Shown here: positions 43,215 to 55,715 of the stretch, piece after piece | How positions within the stretch are numbered: position 1 is the first letter of the stretch | Layout of the letters: every line of letters begins with the position of its first letter | Assembly: GCF_052857255.1 (NCBI RefSeq) | Contig: NC_135498.1 | Location: 115,511,134 to 115,575,133 of the forward strand | Length of the DNA stretch: 64,000 nucleotides | Direction of reading: 5' to 3' | Source of the DNA: Amblyomma americanum | Lineage: Eukaryota > Arthropoda > Arachnida > Ixodida > Ixodidae | Made by a program: the position numbers and the translations under genes | Notes under the pieces: model-generated | What the model was told of the DNA's origin: nothing | The model's input: only the letters and a program-made list of their open reading frames with translations | Databases searched by the model: none

Positions 43215-44330
43215 ATGGATTTGAAGTCGTTCCGCAAACCGAAATTGCTGGAGCTTGCAAGAGAGTTGGGTCTGGATGTCTCAGACAAACTCAGAAAACC
43301 AGAACTGCTAAGGGCTATTCTTGAGTTGGAGGCTGAGGATGACGAGCTGTCGGAATGCCTTGACACCATTGAGGAGAGGGAAAAAAGACAGGAGCGCGAA
43401 CGTAAAGAGCAAAAAGAGAAAGACGAGCGCGAACGTAAAGAACAAAAAGATAAAGAGAAAGAAGAACGCGACCGTCAACACGCTTTGGAAATGAAGCGTC
43501 TCGAGGTAGAGATGGAACGCGCTCGTAATGGAAGTTAGGCACACGGTGCAGGAGAACGAGTATCCTTCAAAATGAATGACCTGATGCGGCCGTTTAAGCT
43601 TGGAGAGGACATTGGTTTGTTCCTGGTTAACTTTGAGCGAACGTGCGAGAAGCAGGGGTTCTCTCGGGAAACATGGCAACAGCGCTTGCTCACTTTGTTA
43701 CCCGGCGAGGCGGCCGACGTTGTCGCTCGCTTGAAGAGAGAGGAGGCAGAGGATTTCGACTAAGTGAAATCGAGTCTGCTAAAAAAGTACAGGCTGTCAG
43801 CGGAGGCGTTCCGTCGGAAGTTTCGGGAAAATGAAAAAGGCAGAAGTGAGTCATATACAGAGTTTGCCTACAGGCTTATGTCAAACATGCAGGAGTGGCT
43901 CAAAGAAGAGAAAGCGTTTGGTGACCACGAGAAAATTCTGCAGTGTTTCGGGTTGGAACAGTTTTATAGTCGGCTACCTGAGAACATGTGGTACTGGGTC
44001 TTGGATAGGCCAGACGTTAGTACAGTGGCTAAAGCCGCCGAGCTAGCCGAGGAGATTGTGACGCGTCGGGCTCGCGGAGCTAAGGACGGTCAAAAGGGTG
44101 AATTTGGCTCCAAGTCTGAGAGGCCGAAGTTCACACCCTTGAGAGCAAGGGGGGACACACGTAGTGCGGATGCGAGTGAAAGCAGTCCGACCGAACGTAA
44201 GGAGACGGCGGCAGCCGAAGCCGAACGCAGAAAGCGGTTCGAGACGAGGCAAGCGCGCGTGTGTTATACGTGCCAGAAGCCGGGTCACTTTTCGGCGCAG
44301 TGTCCAGAAACAAAATCAAAAGTCGTGTTT
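43215..44330 (+). pseudogene. gag (capsid and nucleocapsid) of the Gmr1-like element
   Basis: ATG 43215 (MDLKSFRKPKLLELARELGL) opens an N-terminal helical segment and a highly charged Glu/Lys/Arg coiled coil. The capsid part has FKLGEDIGLFLVNFERTCEK and FAYRLMSNMQEWLKEE. The nucleocapsid knuckle CYTCQKPGHFSAQC (C-x2-C-x4-H-x4-C) is at 44262-44303. A TAG at about 43536 and a TAA at 43761-43763 interrupt one and the same frame, so both are nonsense changes without a frame shift. Gag would form the virus-like particle of the element. Confidence 0.88.
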
Positions 44331-44379
44331 TTGTCATTATGCAGCACTGACGAGAACATGAAGCTTCTCGAGCCTTACA

Positions 44380-44600
44380 TGCGAGACTTCCTCGTGAACG
44401 GGAAAGAGTGCCGAGTGCTTCGTGATTCCGCAGCTACAATGGATGTAGTTCACCCCTCTTACGTAGAACCCGATATGTTCACAGGCGAGTGCGCATGGAT
44501 CAAGCAAGCCGTGGAAGCTCATAGCGTGTGTCTGCCCGTAGCAAAAGTGCTTATTGAAGGACCTTTCGGAGCAATTGAGACGGAGGCCGCAGTGTCATCT
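44380..44600 (+). pseudogene. Retropepsin-like protease region
   Basis: In the same frame as the gag, without a separating stop, comes FLVNGKECRVLRDSAATMDV, an aspartic-protease type site (Asp 44424-44426, DSA where DTG/DSG is usual). VLIEGPFGAIE and EAAVSSML follow. A 20-base C run (44607-44626) then throws the frame. In the family the protease processes Gag-Pol. Confidence 0.65.
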
Positions 44601-44606
44601 ATGCTG

Positions 44607-44626
44607 CCCCCCCCCCCCCCCCCCCC
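44607..44626 (+). repeat. Poly-C run at the frame break
   Basis: Twenty C residues mark the point where the gag-protease frame ends and the integrase N-terminal part resumes in another frame (YPYLFSNRSDHLL). Length variation of this run would set whether the two are in phase. Confidence 0.9.
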
Positions 44627-44629
44627 AGT

Positions 44630-46200
44630 ACCCGTACCTATTTTCGAACAGGTCCGATCACCTCCTGCGCGAGAAGGGGCTTTTGTTTGGTGAGGCTAGC
44701 GTTCAGGCCTTAACCAGATCGAGAGTTCGGGAGCTCGCTGCAAAGGCGGTAGTTGCGGGGCCGACGTTGTCGAACAATGAGAAAGGGTCGGAGGAGCAGC
44801 AAGCTGATATTCAGAGCACGTCCGAACTGAATAAAATTGAGCCTGTAGCGTTGAAGGCACCAGGTACTGGAGAGGAAATGCCCGACACGGGAAAGTTAGA
44901 AGAGCTATCTGCAGATTTGCTCATCCCGCCTACGTCAGATGGACTTAATAGGTTGCTAAAAGTCAGCCGGTCGGCTTTGATAGCCGAGCAAAAAAAGGAT
45001 GGCAGCCTAGAAAACATGCGCTGCAATGTCAAGGAAGGTATCGCCAAGAAAAATGCTCGTTTTGTGGAAAGAGGTGGGGTCCTGTACCGGAAGTATCTAG
45101 ACCGCAGGGGAGTGGAGTTCGATCAGCTGATCGTGCCTCAGTGCTACCGTCAGGATCTGTTGCGCTTTTCGCATGGCGGTTCGTGGTCCGGACACCTAGG
45201 AGTTAAGAAGACTAAGGACCGTCTCTTGCAAGAGTACTATTGGCCAGGGTGTTTTCGTGACGCAGAACACTTTGTGAGGACATATGTGACACCTGTCAGC
45301 GGGTTGGCAAACCAGGGGACAAATCGAGGGCGCCGTTGAAGTTGGTACCTATCATTACGGAGCCTTTTAGACGGCTCGTTATGGATACAGTGGGACCTCT
45401 GCCGGTAACAGCCACGGGGTACAGACACATTTTGACTGTGATCTGCCCAGCGACAAAGTTCCCTGAAGCAGTGCCGCTTAAAGAACTCAGCTCAGTTGAG
45501 ATAGTCAATGCACTACCGTCCATATTTGCGCGAGTTGGTTTTCCTGCGGAAATCCAGTCAGATCAGGGCACAGTGTTTACTAGCGCTTTGACGACAGCCT
45601 TTCTCGAAAGGTGTGGGGTAAAGCTGTTACACAGCTCAGTGTACCACCCACAGTCGAATTCCGTTGAGAAGCTCCACTCCGTCATGAAGCGCGTGTTGAG
45701 AGCATTGTGTTTTGAACAACAAAGTGATTGGGAGCTGTGTCTGCCTGGGGTGATGTTTGCATTAAGGACCGCGCCGCATGCGGCTACGGGGTTTTCGCCA
45801 GCTGAGCTGGTGCACGGTCGCTCGCTGCGGTCTCCGCTTCGCATGCTTCGAGACTCGTGGGAAGGCAGGGGCGACGACCCAGTCGTGGTCGAGTACGTGC
45901 TTAGGCTCCTAGAACGCTTAAGAAGGGCACAGGAGTTGTCAGGTGAAGCAATGGCAAAGGCCCAGCAGAGGGCCAAGGTTTATTATGATCGGACAGCCAG
46001 GGTCCGTCGTTTTGAGGTGGGCGATGAGGTAATGATATTGCGCACATTGCTAAAAAACAAACTCGACGTGCAGTGGGAGGGCCCAGCACGGATTGTTCAA
46101 AAACTGTCGGACGTTAATTAACTACGTGGTGAGTCTGCGAGGAAAACGGAAAGCACAGCAAGTTTACCACTGTAATCTGCTCAAACCCTATAGACAACGG
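44630..46200 (+). pseudogene. Integrase, located before RT
   Basis: The linker region (44640-45060) is hydrophilic. The H2C2 finger has FSHGGSWSGHLGVKKTKDRL at about 45168-45230. Its two Cys are knocked out of frame by about 2 extra bases near 45280. The core resumes at 45336 with MDTVGPLP (first Asp), IQSDQGTVFTSALTTAF (second Asp) and SSVYHPQSNSVEKLHSVMKR (Glu), so the D,D,E set is complete. A GPY/F-type end has WEGPARIVQKLSD and, after a 4-base frame break at about 46115, YHCNLLKPY. Integrase inserts the element's DNA copy. The unusual point is that RT coding follows it directly. Confidence 0.88.
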
Positions 46201-47150
46201 GAAGCAGTGGTGTGTATGATGGTAAACGTTCCCGAAGAGCTTCCGGTCGAGCTTCCGGGACTAGGCTCAGTGACGAACAGGGAAGACACCGATCAGGTCA
46301 TTAGCGACTTACTCAGTAAAGCACCGCTGTCGCCTGAGCAGAAAACCGAACTACACCAACTCTTACAAGAGTTTCAAGGTCAGTTCTCTGAGAGGCCTGG
46401 TAGGACTTCTGTCCTTACTCATGAAATAGAACTTACCTCCCCAGAGCCAGTACGATCCAAGGCGTACCGGGTGTCACCCCGCCAGCGCGATAGTATGGAG
46501 GCTGAGGTAAGAAAAAAAAATGCTACAGCTCGGTGTTATTGAGGCGGGTGAGAGTGATTATACCTCCCCTTTGATTTTAGTTGAGGTACCGGGCAAGGAA
46601 CCTCGTCCTTGCGTCGACTACCACAGGCTTAATTCCATCACTAGGGATCAAATTTATCCGATCCCTAACATCAAGGAGCGCCTTGAGAAAGTTAGTAGCG
46701 CTCAGTTTATTTCCACCCTAGATCTTGTCAGGGGTTATTGGCAGGTTCCACTTACAGAAGAGGCTAGTAGGTATGCGGCGTTCATTTCACCAATGGGAAC
46801 ATTCCGTCCTAAAGTTTTGAGTTTTGGTTTGAAGAACGCGCCATACTGCTTTTCAAGCTTCATTGACAAAGTGTTGCGGGGACAGGAAGAATTCGCTTTA
46901 CCGTATTTAGACGACGTAGCGATATCATCCTGGTCTGAGCATATGGCACACTTGCGGGCAGTGCTAACCCGCCTGCGCGAAGCGGGATTGACAGTCAAGG
47001 CTCCCAAGTGCCAATTAGCACAGGCCGAGGTTGTCTACCTCGGTTACGTGATTGGACAGGGTCGTCGCCGCCCCTCTGAAATAAAGGTGGCCGCTGTGCG
47101 AGACTTCCCGCAACCGCCCACGAAGACCGATATTCGGTCGTTCTTAGGTG
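46200..47150 (+). pseudogene. Reverse transcriptase of the Gmr1-like element
   Basis: After the integrase tail a linker (VPEELPVELPGLGSV) runs on in the same frame to HEIELTSPEPVRSKAYRVSP, the usual lead-in to Ty3/Gypsy RT. An extra A in an A run at about 46513 shifts the frame. Then come GVIEAGESDYTSPLILVEV, CVDYHRLNSITRDQIYPIPN, FISTLDLVRGYWQVPL, FGLKNAPYCF and YLDDVAI (catalytic YxDD, 46902-46922). A further frame break lies at about 47170. Confidence 0.92.
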
Positions 47151-47706
47151 TCGCCGGCTACTATCAGAGGTACGTACATCCCCAGGTACTCCGATATCGC
47201 GGCTCCCCTGACGGATGCTCTAAGAAAAACAGAGCCCCAAACAGTCGTCTGGGGCGAGACAAAGGAAAGAGCTTTTAGCGCCCTAAAGAGCGCCCTAACA
47301 AGCCAGCCTGTGCTACGATCGCCAGACTACACAAAAAGGTTCGTTGTTCAGTGCGATGCTAGTGAGCGAGGCATGGGCGTTGTACTGTGCCAACGGGAAA
47401 ATGGAGAAGTGGAACGCCCCGTCCTGTATGCTAGTCGTAAGCTGACCTGTCGTGAGCAGGCGTACAGCGCCACCGAGAAAGAGTGCTTGTCTCGTGTGGG
47501 CCGTTCAGAAATTGTCATGCTACCTAGCCGGCTCGAGGTTTATCATTGAGACGGATCACTGCCCTCTCCAATGGCTGCAGACAGTCTCTCCCAAAAATGG
47601 TCGCCTCCTGCGCTGGAGCCTCGCTTTGCAACAATATTCCTTTGAGGCGCGTTACAAAAAGGGGAGTCTCAACGGTAATACCGATGGCTTAAGTCGAGGC
47701 CCCTAA
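47150..47706 (+). pseudogene. RNase H of the Gmr1-like element
   Basis: The frame from 47148 reads YSDIAAPLTDALRKTEPQ and VVQCDASERGMGVVLCQ (first catalytic Asp), then LTCREQAYSATEKECL (catalytic Glu). A frame break at about 47487 follows; the next frame has RFIIETDHCPLQWLQ (third Asp) and LNGNTDGLSRGP before the stop at 47704-47706. This is the last coding domain. About 480 bp of non-coding DNA separates it from the 3' LTR, with no integrase there. Confidence 0.92.
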
Positions 47707-48188
47707 CGTAGGAATCCGCCTCAATGTTGTTTGTTACTGATGTTTTCTTCCTGAGGCAGGATTTCTAACATATTGGTTTTTGTTTTGTGTTTCAAAGTAA
47801 TGACGTGCTTTCTAGTGCAAATTTTCCCATTTGTGGACGCGTTCTGAGTGCTGCTTGACTACTGTAAGGAACTAGGCAGTAGTATAAAAGGGGAAAGACC
47901 CTGGCAGAGCTTAGTGAGGGTTGTGTCGTGCTTGCTGACTGAGCGGTTGCGTTTCGGCGTAGTTCTAACGCTTGCTGGGAACGAGAACAAAAATGGCAAC
48001 TCTCCCGAAGTCACTTTGCAGTGTCATGTGTGAACCTGAACCTGAGAACGAGGCCTTCTATGTGCGCTGCGCTCAGGCAACGCCGAGGGACGACCGATTT
48101 CGATTACGAGCATCATCGAGCGACATCCCTCCGGACAGCGGATGCAGTCTCCTGGCCATCGGGATCTCCTTCTCCCGGCGGGGCGGTC

Positions 48189-49348
<1,160 letters not shown>

Positions 49349-49352
49349 GCAT

Positions 49353-50660
49353 CAATATTGTCACAGTACGCCTCTTATCTTGTTCCCATGGATGGGTATG
49401 GTTTGACTCCCTTCTTCTATCAAGTTAGTATGCAGAATGTGCTTTAGCTCTTGCTAAGAAAATTGATTCGCCGTGCTTATGTGGTCTCCTCGCCTTCCGG
49501 ACAGGCGAAGATGTGCGCACATATTATCTACACACAACCGCAGCTGTACTAATAGCGCCATTGCTTTTTTTTCCTCAGAGATGAAGCCGCAATGTGCACG
49601 CCAAGCACAGGGCCCGTTCAGCATCAGGGTAAAAAAAAAATCGACGCATTTCCTTGCGCGCGTTTCGCTTAAATGCTGTTTTTGAGTTGCAGCCTATTGG
49701 TAAATTTCCGGCTTATAGAAATATTGCGGGATAAAAGAACAATCGATGAGCCACGCAGTCTGTGCAAGGTGGCGGGAAAGTTCACGATCTATTGCTTCAT
49801 TATTTGCTATAAGTTGGTTTAGGCCGTTGCGCCAAAAGCGGCGCGGTCAGGGCCATTTTTATTATTTCTTCGGCTACCCACTTTATAACAAGCGCGGTCA
49901 TGCATATGCATGTCACCACGACTATGTAAAGTAGCACGCCTCAGGAGATTCCGAACGGGATCGTAGCTGCTTCTGTCGTGATGACGGTTTTCTTTTTTTG
50001 TTTTTCTGGTGCACCATTTGTCTGCATCAGATGCTGGTGACTGAACAAAACGAACGAAATTCGCGGGAACAAAATAAGGGTAACAAATCGTATTGTCAAC
50101 ATCTTCTAAACTTTCTGCACCCGTATAGAAATGGTTCGTGCTGCTTTACGAAGTTTAGAAGAGGTATTCTGTAGACAACTTTTAGAAGTTTCTTGATTAT
50201 GCCTAAAAGACGGACTCAGAAAAGTCTTTTTACCCGGACATAACAGGAGCTAAATGACTGATTTAAGACGTTAACCGGCTGGAAACGGATTTTCCATGCA
50301 TGTTTTGTAGCCGTTTGTTTCGTTTCGGATAGTTGCTTTGAAGATGTTTTATATCTCACTTTGTGCTACACGGGTTGTGATGAAGCTGGTTGGTTGGCTG
50401 GTTTATAGGGGTATATCGTCCCAAAGCGACTCAGGCGTTGAGGAAAACTGTTTCCAGCAAGAAAAATGATCTCCAGCGATGTCCAATTCTGGGTGGAGGC
50501 CTCTGCAAAAGGTCTAGAGATGGCCCTGCCCTCCGCTAGCTCCTTACTGCGTCGTGTCGCACTCAACCTCCTCTCCTAATCTAACTGTGCCCTTCCCCGT
50601 CTGCATTCACTCACCTTAGCTGACTGATCACTCACCTTAGCGGACCATGTACTACACAAC
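49353..50660. other. No gene recognised
   Basis: The right flank of the insertion. A stretch at 50395-50440 (GGTTTATAGGGGTATATCGTCCCAAAGCGAC) resembles the 3' part of the Ruka-like SINE at 57541, but the rest does not fit. Frames are short. Confidence 0.4.
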
Positions 50661-50664
50661 GCTA

Positions 50665-50776
50665 ATTGTGTCTAAAATGGCTTTGGTCTCGTCATGTGAT
50701 GCGACTGACATACAACAGACATCGATTGTCTGCCAATCGCATCACATAACGAGACCAAGTCCACTTTAGACACAAT
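50665..50776. repeat. Foldback repeat, 45-bp arms
   Basis: 50665-50709 (from ATTGTGTCTAAAATGGCTTT) pairs with 50732-50776 as reverse complement with about five mismatches around a 22-bp centre. There is no coding sequence. Confidence 0.8.
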
Positions 50777-50779
50777 GTG

Positions 50780-51400
50780 TATGGTGTAAAATTCAAAATC
50801 ATTACATGAATCTCCCTATTTCAATAAAGTCGGTGAAAGGCCAATAGCAGTAGTGAGTGGTTTATTAAATTAACAATAACAAGGAAGGAAAAGACTCTTC
50901 CTAGCCCCGGCATCTGCCATCGACATTGAAGCAGCCTAGCTGAAGCAGCGGATTTAAAGGATAGCAGACATAATGGAGAAATGTGATGAAAGAGGTGAGG
51001 GGACAGGAAGAAATGATAGGGGGGAGAGGTAATATACAAAAACTACTAATACAATAACAAATATGCGCAGGTCTCGAGCGTGATTAGTTCATGATGAAGC
51101 AGGGCAATAACGGACACTCCGCATTGTGCGCGCGTGTTGAATACATGTTTTTTTTATGCAGCCAAGGGAAACGTCGGGAAAAAATATCCCGTATATATTC
51201 GCCTTTAACACATAAAGAAAAAGGTGCACTCTGTTGCCGCAATAAATCTTTATTAGCGGCGACTCCAAAAATAATACATGTGATGGGAAGTATCTTTTCT
51301 GAACCGTGTAAAGAGGAGACAGGGAATAAACGCTTAAGAATTTGCTTTATAAACAGGTGCGCAGAAAAAATAATCGTTTTCAGGCTTCTGTTCAGTAGGA
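50780..51400. other. No gene recognised
   Basis: Overlapping frames at 51084-51534 on both strands have no motif. This is the left flank of the deleted Gypsy element. Confidence 0.4.
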
Positions 51401-51407
51401 TATATAT

Positions 51408-53010
51408 TGTTACAAGTGGACGAATCATGAACGAAGAAGTGGCGGTGCGCGGAACGATGACGACGTTGACAGTTGGTAGCTGGGCGCTCGGTTCTGAGCT
51501 GAGTGCTGGCCTTCTCAGAGCAGCCGCCATATAGACTTACCGCCGTAACATCCCCGTAACATCTTTTGGTGGAGGTGCTGGGTGAGTCGGATGCCTGTGT
51601 CCTCTCCATCTCCGACCTCTCCCACATTGCCGACGAACAGCGCTTGGACCCCACCCTCACCTCTCTCATCGACCGCCTCAGCACCGACCGCCGCGACACT
51701 TCTCTGGCCCGGTTTTTGCTGGACGGGAACACGCTGTACCGCCGCAACATGCGACCTGATGGCGCTGAGCACTTGCTCGTTGTTCCCCGCCACCTACGGT
51801 CCACTATCCTCGAACAACTGCATGACGCACCTACGGCTGGTCATCTTGGTGTCTCCCGTACGTACGACCGCGTGCGCCGGCGTTTCTTCTGGCCTGGTCT
51901 GTACCGCTCCGTCCAACGCTACGTCGCCGCTTGCGACGTCTGTCAGCGCCGAAAGAAGCCCGCTGTCCTGCCGTCTGGACACCTGCAGCCGATCCCCATC
52001 CCGACCGACCCGTTTTCTCGTGTTGGGCTAGATTTACTTGGGCCCTTCCCGGAGTCCTCCACGGGGAACAAGTGGATTGCCGTCGCCACCGATTATGCCA
52101 CGCGGTACGTGATCACTCGTGCCATTCCAACCAGCTGCGCCACTGACGTCGCTGACTTCCTTCTGCACGACGTCATATTACACCATGGCGCTCCCCGTCA
52201 ACTCCTTACCGACCGTGGCCGCTGCTTCCTTTCCCGAGTTGTTGACGAAATCCTTCGTTCGTGCTCCGTTCGTCACAAGTTCACCACTGCTTATCATCCT
52301 CAGACGAACGGCCTTACGGAGCGTCTCAACCGCACGCTGACAGACATGCTCGCCATGTACGTATCCGACGACCACCGGGACTGGGACATAAGCTTGCCTT
52401 TTGTCACCTTCGCCTACAACTCTTCGCGCCATGATACCACTGGTTACTCGCCCTTCTATCTTCTCTTTGGACGAGACCCCTTACTGCCCTTCGACACTCT
52501 GCTGTCCACAGCTGGCCCTGTCACTACATATGCGCGTGACGCTATCGCCCGAGCAGACGCCGCCCGCCAGGTTGCTCGACACAAGCTCTCCGCCTCCCAA
52601 GAGGCTCAAAAACACCGCTACGATGGCCTGCACCGTGACGTGCGATACCCTGCCGGATCTCTCGTCCTGCTGTGGCTCCCATCCCGTCGTGTGGGGTTAT
52701 GTGAAAAACTTCTGCCGCGCTACACAGGTCCTTATCGTGTATTACGGGCAGTGACCGACGTAACGTATGAAATCACGCCGCTGCACCCAAAGTCGACGTC
52801 CGCTCCACTGAAGTCCGAAGTCGTTCATGTAGCTCGCCTCAAGCCCTATCACCCACCATCGACATCGCACGCCTAACACGCACCGGGGCGTTGCCTTCAG
52901 CCGAGGGGGATAGTGTTACAAGTGGACGAATCATGAACGAAGAAGTGGCGGTGCGCGGAACGACGACGACGTTGACAGTTGGTAGCTGGGCGCTCGGTTC
53001 TGAGCTGAGT
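51408..53010 (+). mobile_element. Internally deleted Ty3/Gypsy element, conventional order
   Basis: A left LTR (51408 to about 51561) and a right LTR part (52914-53010) share TGTTACAAGTGGACGAATCA and the following sequence with one difference over 97 bp. Between them lies only an integrase ORF; gag, protease, RT and RNase H are gone. A GAGGGGGATAG polypurine tract directly precedes the right LTR, so integrase is the last gene, as in ordinary Ty3/Gypsy elements. The right LTR is truncated at 53010. The left LTR may itself be shortened. Confidence 0.8.
51566..52876 (+). CDS. Ty3/Gypsy integrase, open reading frame
   Basis: An uninterrupted frame of about 436 codons; the first ATG inside it is near 51749 (MRPDGAEHLLVVP), and the upstream part looks like the end of the RNase H/connection region. 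The H2C2 finger has HDAPTAGHLGVSRTYDRV with CDVCQRRK. The core has VGLDLLGPFP (first Asp), LLTDRGRCFLSRVV (second Asp) and TAYHPQTNGLTERLNRTLTD (Glu). The C-terminal GPY/F module has LLPRYTGPYRVLRAVTD and VVHVARLKPYHPP before the TAA. All catalytic residues are present, and no stop or frameshift is seen. Without gag and RT the copy cannot move on its own. It has no obvious promoter other than the LTR. Confidence 0.9.
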   Translation: MVEVLGESDACVLSISDLSHIADEQRLDPTLTSLIDRLSTDRRDTSLARFLLDGNTLYRRNMRPDGAEHLLVVPRHLRSTILEQLHDAPTAGHLGVSRTYDRVRRRFFWPGLYRSVQRYVAACDVCQRRKKPAVLPSGHLQPIPIPTDPFSRVGLDLLGPFPESSTGNKWIAVATDYATRYVITRAIPTSCATDVADFLLHDVILHHGAPRQLLTDRGRCFLSRVVDEILRSCSVRHKFTTAYHPQTNGLTERLNRTLTDMLAMYVSDDHRDWDISLPFVTFAYNSSRHDTTGYSPFYLLFGRDPLLPFDTLLSTAGPVTTYARDAIARADAARQVARHKLSASQEAQKHRYDGLHRDVRYPAGSLVLLWLPSRRVGLCEKLLPRYTGPYRVLRAVTDVTYEITPLHPKSTSAPLKSEVVHVARLKPYHPPSTSHA

Positions 53011-53500
53011 ATTTTATTATCGCAAGGGACCTCTCAAGTGTTCTAAACCTTAATGCAAGAGCGCGAACTGGCTGCAATTGTTTTCGCCAATTTCCACCAG
53101 CCTTCACTTAAAGGCAGCTTTTTTCAAATTTCCAATAGCAACCGCAAGGGCTGCGGAGCAGCGTCACATTAATTATTTAAACTGCGACTGCTAATTATCA
53201 GAGGAATAATTAGGATGAACTCCCAAGTTCTAGAGCTAAATTATATTCAACAGCAACACATCTGCTATCAAGAGTTCGCACTACGTCTTTCAATCACCGC
53301 AAGAGTTTAAGTAGACGCAAATTTCGTTTCGCTGCTTGCAGTCCCCATCGAAAAGAGAAAGCCACAAGGCCGTCGCCGCATTTAGACTTCCTGCAAATGT
53401 TTGAGCCAAAGCTTTTTAATTTTATGGAAACTTCCTCAGCTTCACGGAAACTTCCTCGGCTTCAGACCAAATTCGTGACTGAGCATTCCACGCTGGTATC
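53011..53500. other. No gene recognised
   Basis: Short frames only. A duplicated string (GGAAACTTCCTC) at about 53425-53460 is the only structure. Confidence 0.4.
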
Positions 53501-53502
53501 AA

Positions 53503-54235
53503 ATGACGCCACCTTTATTATGGCCCTCAGCATATGAGACTACTCGCTCAGACAATCCTTGTCTGGCCGAATTTGAATGCTCAGTCTGGCATGCACATAT
53601 AGTACACCTCGCTAATGCTCTAGACGTTGTTCAAGAGAGAGCCACTAGATTTACTACATTTTTATGCAGTAAATCTTATGTAGTAAATCTTTACTACATT
53701 GTTACATTTTAAGTAAAGCCAATTGCTAGCGGGCTTCACCTCAGCCTCCGCACTTCTTGGCAATGAAACGAAGACAGCAAAGAAAGAAAGAAGGAACAAA
53801 AGATAGAAAGGAAGAAGGAAAGAAAGAGAGAAAGGAAGAAGGAAATAAACGAAGAAAGAAGCGAAGAAAGTCGGGATTTATTCTTTAAAATCTGATTACA
53901 GTACCTTGCATTCTATTACAAGTTTTTCTATTCCACACTTCATCACGAAACCCAGAATCTGCGCACCAGCTCCACGCATATCTTGCCATACCGGACACCC
54001 CCTTCAAATTTCACGCCCACGTATTCGTGCCGCCACATTTTCGACATTCTGCCGACTGGAACGGCCTTCCCCACCACATCGCGGGCATCAATTGTACCTC
54101 TTATATCCGCGAAAGTATCTCCGCTAACCTCGCATAAAAATGATCTAGCATTGGACGTTGTATTATCCCATGTGATATGTGTTACTCCCAGTGGGGGTTG
54201 TTTAGGAGAATAAAGGTTAAATTAAATAAATAACA
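53503..54235 (+). mobile_element. LINE 3' end fragment
   Basis: FECSVWHAHIVHLANALDVV and QERATRFTTF (53565-53660) match the segment after RT in CR1/L2-type LINEs (the EYACxVWxP...L..VQxRAxRF pattern). After a purine microsatellite, frames at 53906-54130 read FSIPHFITKPRICAPAPRI and, in another frame, HHIAGINCTSYIRESISANLA, typical of the ORF end. The piece finishes with AAATTAAATAAATAA at about 54220-54235. Confidence 0.6.
53770..53872. repeat. GAAA/GGAA purine-rich microsatellite
   Basis: GAAA and GAAGGAAA units for about 100 bp on the plus strand, inside the LINE fragment. Confidence 0.9.
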
Positions 54236-54239
54236 AAAC

Positions 54240-55700
54240 TGACCCTCTTGGAAAAGTGTGACGTCAAAGGGAGTGGTCTGGTGGGCACTAACAATATGCA
54301 CACGACCTCGACAGGTCGCATTTTACTGCGACAGTGGCCCTTGCCGGACGCATGCGTTATCCGAGTGGAGTCCACCCTTCAGAAGCACCACCCGCCAGCC
54401 GCCTCTAAACCACACCTCCACCCACAGAATAAAAGCATCAAAATAATCATCGACAGCAAATACATCTCTTTTGCAGCTTTCTTGCGTCACGTTACTTGAT
54501 CGCCCTGTAAATGTTTTTCTTTTACTGTGCCACTGACGAAAATATTTTTTCAGGCTCCTTGAGCCAGAAAGGCTTATCACTTTTGCTACTTAAAATATAT
54601 TCATTCGTCAACTGTGTATTTTTCGGCGCGCTAGGTCACTCTTCAGCTTGCACCGAGCAATTCTAGACAAAAGCAATTTTCAGCGGAAAAATTGCGTTTA
54701 CGAATGCAATTTCCAGATATAATGTAAGATTTCACTTAGCAATCAATATATTCGCAGACCACGCGACGGCAGTCTTGTATATTTTTCTCTATTAATGTAT
54801 TTGCAATCGTCAAAAGCGTTCCCCGTTGGTTTTCCACGGCAGTCATAACTGTTCGATGAGATCGATGGAGACAGTTTAAAAAAGAGAGAGTTTGCTATGT
54901 AGCAGAACAATGGACCATTACCTTCAATATTTCGCTAAAAGTGTCTTACAATTTCCCAATTTTCAAAATTTTTGTCTGAGAATAAGCAACATGCACACAG
55001 CACTTCCAAGCTATTGTTACCAGCGGATTTAGAAATTAGCCGTTCACGTGAAACGCGGCGCAGCGCACCATGTAGGCCGTGAAGGGTTGCCTACAAGCGA
55101 CAAAAATGCCCATTGCTGAAGGGGTTCTTGAAGAATTGATTAAATTGAAATACAGAGAAGTGCGAATTCCATGTACGGTGAAGACTGAGGGATTGGCAAG
55201 AGCTCTGGATGAAACAAAATATCCTTCGAAATCTTACGTGGACGAGATTAGGGTAATTTAAATGCTCGCCGAGATTTTATTGCAAGAACACCTGAGAACG
55301 CAAATGCTCAGCACTAATAAAGCCAAAAATGAATGCTGTCGCTCGAAAGCGATTCGCTACTGTCGCTGTCTCTGCCATGAAGGAAGGCACGCAAACGAAA
55401 GGCACCCACTAATGCGCTCTTTCAAACGAAACGTTATTGTTTCCAGCAAAGTGAACAGCTTTCCCACGTCTCTTAGCTTGCTGCGAAAAGTACTATTTTG
55501 TTATTCTCCCATCACAAACGTTAATCTCAGAAGGACAATTCAAGAACACGTTATCAATATTCGCAAGTCCCCGGCAAATCATGAATAAGCGAGAAAATAA
55601 ATTATGAAATTTGCGTTTGAGTTTCTAGCTACGCAGCTTCTCGGTTCAGTATTCAAACGCGTTGTTGTGCGGGCTTGTTTCTCATCATAGCTGTTCTCGC
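54240..55700. other. No gene recognised
   Basis: Two adjacent frames at 55079-55261 and 55262-55588 are open but hold no motif I recognise. The rest has short frames only. Confidence 0.4.
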
Positions 55701-55715
55701 GTTCGCAAGATCTAT

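Noticed and set aside
51084..51534. Pair of about 148-codon frames on opposite strands
   Set aside because: They overlap each other and extend into the LTR of the deleted Gypsy element. No homology recognised.
55079..55588. Two adjacent frames upstream of the GST gene
   Set aside because: They are separated by a stop and have no motif, no splice support and no start context; left as unrecognised.
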